Source: Thalassia testudinum (Eukaryota; Streptophyta; Magnoliopsida; Alismatales; Hydrocharitaceae). Taken from it: a stretch of DNA of 64,000 nucleotides. The translations under genes and the position numbers were made by a program. This document shows positions 1-12,000 of the stretch, piece after piece (the first letter of the stretch is position 1; each line of letters opens with the position of its first letter). The stretch spans positions 14,491,501 through 14,555,500 of the forward strand of contig JAZHRO010000054.1 in assembly GCA_037157565.1 (NCBI GenBank). The letters run 5' to 3'. A model generated the notes under the pieces. It was not told the origin of the DNA and did no database searches. It worked only from the letters and a program-made list of their open reading frames with translations.

Positions 1-43
1 TCTGCAGTCTCTGTATCTCAGGCAATAACTCAATGGATCTATC
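1..43 (-). CDS. HOS1: HOS1 exon 9, first 43 bases (cut by window edge)
   Basis: After the acceptor TTATTCAG the minus strand reads DRSIELLPEIQRLQ in phase with exon 8, the expected HOS1 continuation. The exon and all later C-terminal exons run off the window start. Its presence shows that everything from 44 to 6620 is intron 8 and not an intergenic region. Confidence 0.85.
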
Positions 44-3000
44 CTGAATAATGGCAATTTTGGGTTAAGCACATCCTGCTGTAAGCATAACGAGCATCAA
101 ACAATAGAAAGACAATCACTTCTATAACCATATAGGACAGGCATGTAATCAAACCATGGTGTCATCAAATAAAGCTAGAAGTGTGTAAGCTAGTTTGATA
201 TAAACGGCATAACGCCCCAAAATGGTTGGACTACTGAAGTCATGAAACAAAGCGCAATGTATAAAATTTAGTACTATACTATCTCTAAACTTGTGCTCAT
301 GCATCTTGGGTGGTTTGCCTTGAGTCCATTGATGCTCAATTCTTCATAATTAAAATCAAATTTAAACCCAAGCCATTACAATTTAAATCAGAGTAGATTC
401 CCTCCAATAGGAAGAAAATGTTGTTCCCTTCAACAGGAAAAAGAAGCACTGCACTAGAGTGTGGAGCCAACACTGTTGGTTTCTTTTTTTTGATCAGGAC
501 AGAGGATCTAGGGCAGTGCCAATCATTAAGTTGGAACAGCTTTGTAAATAGATTTTCTATATAGAACATTCAAATCAGAAAACGAAAATCTTCCCCACAC
601 CCCCCAACACAGAGAGCATCTCTAAGAAATCCATTTCCTGCATGGACCTCAAAATCTGAATCTTGAATCTGCCTTAGATGGCATCTAAGCTTGTGAGTGG
701 GCAATGCATGGAACGCATGCGTTGAATAATCCATAGGGGTCATAGTTTAACATAACAAAAGTCCATCAGGCTATTATTTTTCTTTGAGAAGGATGACTTT
801 GAACAGAAGCAAGAAAAAGCTTATCAGTTTGAACAGGGATAAGCGATCTACCTTTCAGATCAGTGGTGAAGATGACCGTACTTTGTGGGCAGAAGAAGAA
901 AAATCAAGGCAAATGATAGGATGAGGGAGACACAAATAGAAAGGCAATCAAATAAATAGATTTTCTATATAGAATAGAGAAATTGAAAAACAAAAATCAC
1001 CCCCTCCCCCAACACACAACCAAAGCCATTTCTCTAATAAAGCCCCACATGGTCAAGAGAAATGCTTAGTGTACACTCAGGTGTACACCAACTTGTACAC
1101 TCCCCTCCCTATTAGAGAGGGTTGTCATGGCCCATGACACCATCATGTGCCCGGACGGTGTCATGGGCCATAGACTCAAGTGTACAAATCAGTGTACACT
1201 TGAGCGTACACCTATCGCTGCTCCTATTGAAAATAAGCGAAATTATTTTTTTGCCACTGCACATATTACTATTAATATCTTTGTGAAATTTACGCCATTA
1301 ATGTAAATACAACCCAATTATCTCTCCATTAGTCCACTAACCAAGTTTAGGGACAAATTGACTCAAGTTAAGTACTAATCTCGAAGGAAAATAGATGGTG
1401 GTGATTTAATCCATCTGTGGAGATGGATTGAATGGATGGGATTTATTAAGGATATCCCCTTCCAACCTCTCCACCTCCACCACCGCTGACGACCTCATCT
1501 CCATGAACCCTACCCTGCCCTCTACCTCTTTCCCCTCAACCTTGAAGCTCCTAGAGGCGACCTTGAACAGTGATTATTACCATCTTCCTAGCCTTATCAA
1601 TGTCGAGGATGAGGACATGAAACTCTATCTTGCTGAACATGTACTTTCACAACCCATAGAATGGAGAAAGCATCTACTCCGTTCCCTTCCAAACACTTAT
1701 CGACGTTCCTCTGTATATGTTGTGATCTTGGTGAATGCATGTACCTCCGATGTTGCGAGGGATCAAGAGAGAGCAATCATAGAAGGGGGCATCAAGATCA
1801 ATTGATCTGAGTGGATTGCGAGGATTGAGGTTTGAGAGCGTTTTCGATTGGAGGAACTTTGAGGTATGAGGAGAATGGACGGATCTATGGTATTTGGGGC
1901 GTGAGAGAGTTTCAAGGAGATTGATTGAATCTTACCTAAGTTTTGGGAACATCTCGAGGAGGAGGGGCAGAGAAATAAATTTGTATCTAAAAAAGTGAGA
2001 GATGGGGGGGAGGAAGGGTGGAAGACGAGTCTAGAGTCTAGATGGTGGCAGTCTAGAGGAGGAGGAAGAGGTCCTCACAAGCTTTTGCTGCGATTGTTGT
2101 TGTTGGGTTTCCATGGGCGGTGGTGGTGCTGTTGGTGTTGTTGCTGCTGCTACTTTGACGGTGGTGGTCATGGTGTTTAGAGGAGGGTGGAGGAGGGGGA
2201 GGAAGGAAACAAGATTTAACATCCGTTAACCCAAATCAAGTGGACGTTAACCCATGTGACAGTTCTACAAAAGGATCATACTTTTCAGTGACATTACCAG
2301 CAATATGTGCAACTCAGTGGCAAAAAAAATAATTTCAATGGTCTTCAGAAGCATCTATGTAAAAACCTCATCTTATAACAAAGGAAATGTAAAAATGTGT
2401 CATGAACTTGAGTAAACATGAGGGATGTGGTCATGTTCATAAAATAACACAAAAATAGAAGTGCAGTTGAACATTACTGAATGAAAGGAATCATCGCATC
2501 ATGCACAACACTGAGAAAAATGGTTGGTGACTATCAACTTTCAAGCCTAAACAAAAAGTTGCAATTCTCTCTCACTTGTTGATTCCTCAATCAATCAGTT
2601 CAAAGCAATTTTCATAATATGGGTTATAGAACCATGTAAAGCCTCACAACAAACTTCAATTAGCAACCTTGAGATTCCTAAAATTCCAATTTCTTGATGT
2701 GGGAGAATGAGACATCTTATTCCAAAAAGAAACCCTAACCTCTTATATAGAGAGAAAAGGATACAAAAATTGCATACATGTCCATAAAGAAATAAAAAAT
2801 AGAAAAGAACTAAAATAACAAGACTCTAACGCTCCCCCTCAAGTTAGAGTATAGATGTCTATCAAGCCCAACTTGTCATATGGAAACAAGCCACTTCTTT
2901 CTTTGTTATCACCTTCATGAAAATATCTGCAAGCTGAAGTTTAAAGGACATATGAGTAGCTATTTTCCCTTCTATCACAACATTCTGAATAAGGTAGTAG

Positions 3001-6000
3001 TCTACCTCAATGTGCTTCATCCTCTCATGGAAGAAATGATTGAAATGAATGTGTAGGTAACTTGTCAAAAAACATAGGAACTAGATTCTTCACTTGGACT
3101 CCAAGATCAACCAGGAAAGAAGTGAACCACATAAACTTGCATGCAGTATGTGCCATTGCCCTATATTCAACTTTAGCATTGGAACGAGCCATAATTATCT
3201 GCTTCTTACTACGCCATGAGACAAGATTGCCTCCAAAGAATATGGCATAGCCAGTGGTAGATCTCCTATCCTCAAAAGACCCTATATAGCCTACATCGGA
3301 ATAGGAACAAAGATCTAGATGCCCATTGTTCCTGTAGTTAGGGCTGAGCTACCCTAACCTAGCCATAGGCCCAATCCACTAGGCCCAACCCAAGCCCAAG
3401 CCCAAGCCCATAAGTATTAAAGTCAAGCCTAGGCCAAGAATTTAGCCTATTTATTAAATGGGCCAATGCCAAGGCCTAGGTTGGCAAGTTTAGAGGCCTC
3501 ATAATATATATAGATATAATGTATGTAAACATAGTAAATAGAAGATAATTTGCTTGCATGCTTAGAAAATTAAATCCCATGGCATCCTTATAAAAAAGCA
3601 CAACTAACTTTTTGGTCTCAACACTCAAAATATTTCGAGCTTCTTCATTATATTGCTACTTGTAGGTATACCATATTTAAAATTTCGATTATTATTCAAA
3701 CAAGAAGTAAAATACTTTTGTATTCCTTTTCAATTAAAACCAAGTTATACAAATCTTCTTAATCCCATTATTTTTAAGATTTTTAATTAACTTATACACT
3801 TGGTATCATGCCTACACACTTAGAATACAATAAATTGTGGACTTCAACCTTCTTATTGAATAATAAATGGGCCCAACCTTGGCCCATTTACTTTGGGTTG
3901 GACTTGGGCTTGGGCCAAGTTCTTATAACTAAAAAGGACCTAAGCCTGAACCATGAGCCCGCTTACTTAAATGGGCTTGGGCCAAGCAAGGCCTTGAAGG
4001 GCCTGGCCTTGTGCTTAGCCCTTCTTGTAGTACAACCCTTTTCTTGAACACTCCTTCAGATACTTCAATGTAAGATAAACATCATGCTAGTGACTGTAGT
4101 ATGGTTTGTCCACATACCGACCTATCCTACCAACTGTGAAGCTAATATTTAGACAATAGCCAGGAATAGCAACTTGCCTATAGTGCTCATGTATTTGTGG
4201 ACATCCTCAAAGGGTGGACTTTCTGTCTCCCCATCTCTTTTCTTCTGTTCAATAGGAATAGCAAAGGGCTTTATGCCAAGCAGTCTAGCACCCTTAAGTA
4301 TCTCAAGGACATAATTATGCTAAGAGAGTGTTAAGCCATGTTCGTCTTTGATTGCCTCTATCCCTAAGAAATATCACAACTCCTAGGTCTTTTGTAACAA
4401 CCTTCTACAAGAATGCATTGACCTTCTGAATGCCTACATTGTCATGTCTTGTCAAGATCATGTTATCAACGTAAACAAAGAGAACTACAATGTCCGAGGT
4501 AGCCGTCCTAACGAAGAAAAAATGATTAGATGTGAACTATTTGAAGCCAATCTTCATTACCTTCATGGTCAATCTATCAAACTAGGCACATGGGCTCTGC
4601 TTAAGGCATTGGCCTTCTTTCAGGATGCATTTCTACCTATCTTCTCTTCTGGTTCTAGTTGAAGGAGAATATGCTCCTTATCATGATCTTCTACAGTCAT
4701 CAGAAACGTTCGTAACCATCGAGCATAATTGGTCTCATCCAACTTCACCACGGGATCAAAGAACGAGCTTTTGTATGCCCCAACCTCAAACGGATGCTTT
4801 GATGTCACCTTAGATGAACTTGAGGGTGCCATCTTGCCTTCAACTAGAACCCAATCTATATCAACATGCCAACAGATTGAAAAGAAAATTTGTTGATCGT
4901 GTGTCATCAACAGTTTGTGTCCTTAGACCATCAACACAAACTGGCTTAGCCCCTTAATTGATCGTGTGTCATCAAAGGGTTTAGAATACCCTGGTTAATC
5001 TTCTTACCAATCCTTGTTGGGCATAAGAGAGGCCAAAAGACTCGTGTAAGGCCACGCGTGCAGAGGAGGCCCACAAGGACTAAAACGAGGGTCTAAAAAC
5101 ACCCCCTAAATTGTCTAGGCGGTGATGGCAGTGGAGCAACTGGTCACGGCGGAGCTCCGACACGGGTTCCAGCAAGTGACAATCCAGATCCACTACTCCT
5201 TAAGGAAGACGATAGTGGGGAGAGATAGTAGGAACAACAACCCGATTAAGGGCTAAACCCTAATCTGAGTCCAACGGTGGAGGGTAGCGCCACCGCTGGA
5301 GGCTACTCAATCCGACGAGGGACCGATCAATTCACCCCCAGTAAGGGTCAAGCCAACCAGTAAGGGTCCGACACCCTCCCACCAATGGTGGTGCACCGAT
5401 TTGAGGTCCTCCTTGCTAGTGGTGACGAGTTTAGTCTCTATAAATCCAACGTAGTGACTAGGGTTTTGTTTGGTAGACAATGAAAAAGGTATGGAAATCA
5501 AGGAGGGTATTGAATCTTGACCTAGGACTGTTGCTCTGATACCAACTAAAATGAAATTACTCGAATAAATCATTCCATATCCCTACCTCTCAATACATAG
5601 AGAGGTGGAAAAAGTACAAAATCACTCGAGAAAATAAGGAGATACATCACAAAAAAAATAATAAAAAAGACAAGAGATAGAAGGAGCTCAATAGGTAGAA
5701 CCAAGCAACATGTGGATTTTGACAAGATCCATTTAACCCAAACTTTTCCTCTAGGTTTCCAAAACTTACACAAGGCTATGTCCAATCCCAAATTGAACCT
5801 CGGATATGGACTGCCATGATGCATGGGTACTAGGGATGCAATATGTCGGATTGAATGTTTGGTTTAGAGACAAGACCAAGCCCAAATGTTGAGTGGATGA
5901 TATCTCAAGCCCTTCCCTTCCCTATAGTTGTCTATTACATGGAAACTACGGATGCAATATGCCGGATTGAATGTTGGGTTTAGAGACAAGACCAATCCCA

Positions 6001-9000
6001 AATGTCAAGTGGACGATATCTCAAGCCCTTCCCTTCCCTATAGTTCTCTTTAACATGGATTGAATGTTGGGTTCAGAGACAACACCCCGGATGTCAAATT
6101 GACGTTATGTCAGCCCTTTCCTTCCCGATAGATGTCTTTTACATGAAGCATCACTAGGAGAAAGAATGCTCCCCACAATCAGTGGTACCAGAGTTTTTCG
6201 TTCATGGCTAAAACTCCTATCCATCCAAACTAAGGTATCACAAACATCTAAAACATCATCTCTTATCGACGGTGATTTGTTTGAATGGGCAAAAACCAAG
6301 GGATGGTGATTGACAAATTTTAAGCATAATAATTTTTTTTGAAAAGGTATTTTCAAGCATAATAATGGGTTAAACAGACCCATATACCTTGATTTCCATG
6401 TTCTTTTTGCACAATGAGAAAAAAGAAACCCAAATAAGTAGTATATATATAAAAAAAACAGTTCCACTAGATAGCATAGAACACAGTTACCAGAAAATGT
6501 AAAACAAGAAATAGAAACAGTTTCCAGACCCAAGCTAATTCACCATGATCATGGGGAACTAGGATGGAATGCCGATTAGTATGTTGCAATTATGACAAAT
6601 CAAGGAAACAGAAAACTTACTACTAAACCAGCTCTCCATTGACTTATCAGCCGCATTCTCGATTCTGCTTCATGTTCACAAGAAAAACTGCCTTCCATTT
6701 CCTTGAGATTGCGGTCAAATCGATAGGCTTCAATATACCTGTAACGCTGACATCACAGTAAAAATCAGTTATTCTAAAACACCAGGATCAGTCAGAGTGC
6801 AACCTTCATAGGTGTAAGAAAGAAACTTGTGGCAATACAATCCACAAAAAGGCAATACAGTAACTGGGTAAGATAAAATGTATAATGCAAGATCTTAAAA
6901 ATATAGACATAACTGGATACCCTTGCAGCAAGTTCCAAAAGATCCAGCCAATAATTGAAAAAGTGTAAATGAATCAGGAAGTACCTGGAGAAAGAAAGCA
7001 ACAAGCAAACTACCAGATGTTGAGGAAGGGTTTTGGCAAGCATCTTTGTAAAGACATTTGCAAAGATATTTTTCTTCATCAGCATTCCATGGTAGCTCAA
7101 TCATTCTGTCAACTAAATTTCTACGTATACAGAGGGTGCAAAGTTCATCGACTAAAACCTCAACCCAGTACATCCAGGAGTACCCTTTAGTTTTAGAATT
7201 ACTCAAAGGTGCAATATGAGATGTATGCTTCATTGTTTCCTTCTTAGCTTTCGTACAGTGCATTCTTAGGTACATAAAAGCAGCTGTCAGAAGCCCGCAC
7301 TCAACTCTGACACGAATGGCAGTCACAGCCTCACCAAGAGAAACTAGCAGTGCACTTTCATGCTTAGAGTTTGTATAACCTGAAAAACCATCTTTCCCTG
7401 AACAACGAAGCACTGTTAATGCCATATCAGGTCTTTGCCGTTGCAAGAGAACCTGAGCAATTTTTGGATGAGTTTCTGGCCCCACTATTTCAGGGATAAG
7501 ACGTGCTGCTTCCTGTTTTGGGTCAATTGGAGTAGAAATTCTATCAGAATGATAAGAAAAAGTATTATTCCTTAATTATCCACCACAAAATCATACTTTC
7601 AAGACTAACAAGCATGGTAACTTGGACATCATGTGCTTACCAAAAAAAAGCATGGTAACTTAGTAAGACAGGTAAAAAAGGAAGGAACATTGCACAACTA
7701 GAGAATATAGCAACCAAAAACAATGGACAAGCGCACTTATACAAGCACATGCTGTTAATTGATGATTCACCTATCAACCAGGTAGCTTGCAAGGGAGGAG
7801 ACTTCAGGGCTGACATTGCTTCCAAGGACAACAATAAGGAATGATTGATAGATTTGTCCTCCCTTGGTTTAATCCATCAAATTATTCAGGCAATGGTAGG
7901 ACACTATCATAGTTTTTTGCATATCCACCCAGCCCCCCAAAAATAGAGATAAAAAAAAGAAAACGGACATGCACACTACAGACACCAAAAAAGAAAAACA
8001 AACGAACAATCACCACCACCTGGTCACTAATAAACCTTGTCACTTCACTCCGCAATGCTCTAAAGTTATCATATAATAGTTAACTGCTTCTGCAACATAT
8101 TTTACTTTACTGCCAATCACGCTTCTGTCATCTGAGATCATTCTTCTAGGTACCATTCATCCCTGTCTATGTAGCACTCTCATCACCCACCAATTACCAA
8201 TCACCTACTTTGATCCACCACCTCCAAGTTTACCTTTTCCGTGTTGCCGTTCCCTCAGACCACCCAGATGTGTGGCTAGATTCCCCCCAGTTGCATACCA
8301 ACTATTTGTGAACTCATTCCCCATACACAAACAAGTTGCCAGTTTCTTCCCACATCAAGAGTCACATCTATGGCCAGGGTTCCTTGGTATCTTGGCATTT
8401 TGCTAAGAGATACTGGATAGGGATGATCCTTGTGTGGATAGGGAACGTTTCTTGCCATTGCTACAGATCTCAAGCAAAGTTCTGCATGTTCAATTTTCCC
8501 CTGTAAAATGGATAGTCATCTTTGGCTCCATTTGACATACATTACAAATGTCAACATAGAAACCTAGATTTTGGAAATAGGAGAACTTTAGGATAATCAA
8601 CATAATGTAAAAGCCAGGAAATGAACGTCCCACTTATACTGTTTAATTGGAAAGGACTATTATAAATATTGCAATGACTTTCATTCAAGATGCAATATGT
8701 ACCTCAATATGATGATAAATGAGAAAGTTGCCCTAATCGACTCATCCCTGATTCCATATACGAGTCTAGTGAAGATGGCCAATTTTCCCACTTATAAAAG
8801 AGATTATGTCCTATTCATATATACAGAACAGTCTATTGATATTCATCAGACTAAGGATACCATGACAGGATAGATGCAATTGTCATCACAAGTCAATGCA
8901 CCTGACATCAATCTTTCACCCCAAGAACCTAGTAAAAATCAGCTTACTCAGCTGAGTCAGTTACCTCATCAAACTGAGCATTAACATCAGACCAGCCCAA

Positions 9001-12000
9001 CTAATCAGGTTGGTCGATTGTAACATGAAGAATCTTGTGGTGATTGCCTTTTTTTTCCTTCTTCAGTAAGAATGTATATATGCATGTTTACTTTTTCATT
9101 TCAAATGTTATTTGTAAAGTGTCTATATTACATTTTAAATGATTTTATTACCCTATCTATTAACATGATCATTGTCATCAACCATCTTTTATTCAACCAT
9201 CAGGAGAAAAGAAACGCAAAAAAGATTAGTCCCAAGTATCCAATCCCTCCCCCCACCAGCTAAAAAGAAAAACAGTACTGTACTCAGAAACCTCCCTGAC
9301 TAAACTCTGACAACCAATTTTTGCAACCTTACTCCCAAGTGTAGATCCCAAACATCTACATTCTATTTACAACATTTGAATAGCAGAAAGATGACTTGTA
9401 AGTCAAAAGAAGTCGACAAAGCTGGCAGCAGATCCCTAGCAACAGTCACCTGACACTGCCAACAATACCATAGCAGAACCAGATAGAAGGAAAAATCATT
9501 GCCTTGCAGTGACAATGACACATGACAGAAGGGCAAAACACTTTGACGAATCCTGGCAGAAGGAAGCAGAAAAACAACCTGACCCTGTTCCTTTGAAGAA
9601 GAAGAGGAGGAGGAGGAGGAGGAGGATCTCACTTATTTTACAAGGGTAATTATGCAGAAAGCCTAAAAATGGTTCTTTCCCAGGTCATAATATAAACAAA
9701 CGAGATACTTATCCACATTCACAGGTTCAGAGAGATCCAAACTTAATGAGTCCAAAATCAAGCCTTAGTGCTTAAGAAGAATCAAGTTTGCTTTGCGAAA
9801 GAAAATCATACATTTGATAATCAAGAACAAATTAAGCTGAAAGTGCAATCTTCAGATAGCCATCAAATAAGTGATGTGCTTCAGTATAACCATTAAACAA
9901 TTAACAGTTAACTGCAACTATATACACCTGCAAAGCCTCCTCAGTGTGATCATCTAGAAGGTAGAATACCAGCGATTCCAGCACTGAGTGTCTGATAATA
10001 CCAAATGCAGCAGCAAAATCGTCAATGGCATGCCACCATTCTGTCTCATTAACTGTCCAGTGCCGATCGAACAAATAATATAGAAACTGCAATTAGGTTA
10101 AGAAAACATCTATATCTTTTCTCAGCAGGCATAACATGTTAATTACACAAGTACAAATTAAAACACAATACTTAAGCATCATAATAATGCAGGATACAAT
10201 TGCTTGTTTTGCAACAACTGTCTCAGAAGTCCCTCGCAAAAATAAAACATCCGCAGCAGCTCGCAAATTTTTGAAAGGATAAAATCCTAACATGCCTCCT
10301 GAATTTGATATGGAAAACAAAGATGCATTCCAGTCTTCCTCCAAACAAGAAACATCTAAATGTCTGTTGCCCCCTTCACATTCTTGTTCAATCTCTAAGT
10401 TTGCCAGGGCATCCTCAATAAATAATGTAGACCCATCATATTCCAATGAATTTCTAGTATCAGGCCATGCTCGTTTGACTGCAGCAGACTTCCTCTGCTG
10501 AACTTGAGTGATCCATGAAATAAAATTTGGGTACCGTGTCTTGACATCTCCAAGGAAATTGTGCTTTATGCACCAAGTCATGACTTCTAGATGCTGAAGA
10601 AACATGATTAACTACGATGTCAATTGACAGTAAAATGACTGGAATTTTGCAATTAGAAATTCTTCAACAAAAGTATAGACATGGAAAGTTCCAGTTTGGT
10701 TCCTGAAGCAAAGTGAAAACGAATTGCAGAGTAAAAAAATGGCATGGAAAATGCTCTATGGACAGGTTCAAGATTCTGCATAAAATGAAAAATAAGTAGC
10801 AAATGAAAGCCAATAATTTCAGACGCATGAAATTGACCAAAGACTACAAGTTTAGAATACAAAGATGATTATGAAAATCTAAGATTAGGTTATCCAGTGA
10901 ATTGAAGGAACATTATCTAGGCACTCCCAGGCGGTAATTAAAATGCAGTTAATCCCGATGAGACTGTGTTTCCCAAGGTGCATCTTGCTATTTTAAAATT
11001 TATTTCCCTCCTTGATAAATAACATAAGAAAAAGACAAAGAAAATATTCTAGAAAAAGTTAATGGTCCAAGACTTCCAAAATATTTTTTTCCTTTCACGG
11101 ACTTCCATAAGAAGTTTGCTCCACAAATTGCCACTTTAGCTTCCTCCATCTTGATGCAAAATGTAAGCTGGGTTTTTTTTTCTGGAAATCATATTTTTTC
11201 TTGCCAAGCATTTTATTTTTAACAGGATCATAATTATTTTTTTGAAAGGAAATCAGGATGGCTATTATAACTAAGATTTGATTGGATTAATTATCTGGCC
11301 AGTGACTGAATTAAAAAGGAAAAAAAACACTTTAGGACATGATGAGATTTTTTTCTGTTCTATCTTGCTTAGACCATATTAATATTGTGGTACAGCTGTG
11401 GGGGAATGAGAATTTTTCTTCAGAAGGAAATGGCAATTGGATATGATATTTCCAGTTTGGCTTTGCCCTACATCACCTTTATATAACAGAATGATCCAAT
11501 CATTCACTCACTCTGTTTCCGGTGGTGTTCATTTGGCTAACAACGAATTGAGCTCCATTCATTTTCCATAATATGCCAGTTTCTACCATGCTTACAAATT
11601 TCCATTTCTAAGACAAATCAAGAATCTGACAACACCATCCACAATGAAGCAGGGGCAATAGATATGTTTCCAGATGATATGTGCCTTGGTAGTAAGTCCA
11701 GAGTTGTAGGTGCAATATGTGCAAGCAAAATAACATGTTACGTGTCATCTGCGATTAGTTCGACTTCCCTTGAAAATACTTCCACTAGCTTACAGCATAT
11801 TGTCTCATTTGCACAAGAAACCTTATCACCCACAAGAATAGGCTAACCATCCAATCATATTCATATTGTCATTTAATAGACTGCCGACAGCAAATATTTA
11901 TCTCATGATCAAAAATTGACCCTATCTGCAAATACAAGTGATCACAACTTTGTATCTCTTCTGTTGCCCCTATAATCTCATCCATCTTTAGTATTTACAT

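Larger units (their letters stand above)
2694..5715 (-). mobile_element. Degraded Ty1/copia retrotransposon (minus orientation)
   Basis: Read on the minus strand: a 5' LTR remnant (about 5715-5546), a primer-binding site TGGTATCAGAGC (5544-5533, initiator tRNA-Met type), a leader, an N-terminal gag piece (from ATG 4832), an abrupt jump into reverse transcriptase (about 4620), RNase H ending near 2841, a polypurine tract TTGAGGGGGAG (about 2834-2844) and a short 3' LTR (about 2832-2694) with TATATAAG. A large internal deletion removed most of gag, protease, integrase and the RT fingers. A hAT-like element splits the RNase H part. The outer LTR ends are approximate. Confidence 0.75.
44..6620 (-). 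other. HOS1 intron 8 (6.6 kb, transposon-filled)
   Basis: Bounded by donor GTAAGT (6620-6615) and an acceptor ending at 44. It contains, from left to right, low-complexity AT-rich sequence (44-1067), a foldback repeat, a TIR-bounded element with an ORF, a degraded copia element with a nested hAT-like element, and a three-copy tandem repeat. In 44-1067 and 6144-6620 I see no gene or clear repeat. Confidence 0.85.

Noticed and set aside
1428..1805. ORF as an exon of HOS1
   Set aside because: It is on the opposite strand and has no resemblance to HOS1; exons 8 and 9 join in phase across it.
5836..6143. CRISPR-like array
   Set aside because: Units are contiguous tandem copies without unique spacers, in a eukaryotic intron.
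6105..6533. 142-aa minus-strand ORF in intron 8 as an extra HOS1 exon
   Set aside because: Low-complexity hydrophobic translation; no HOS1 similarity; exon 9 is found at 43-1 in the correct phase.
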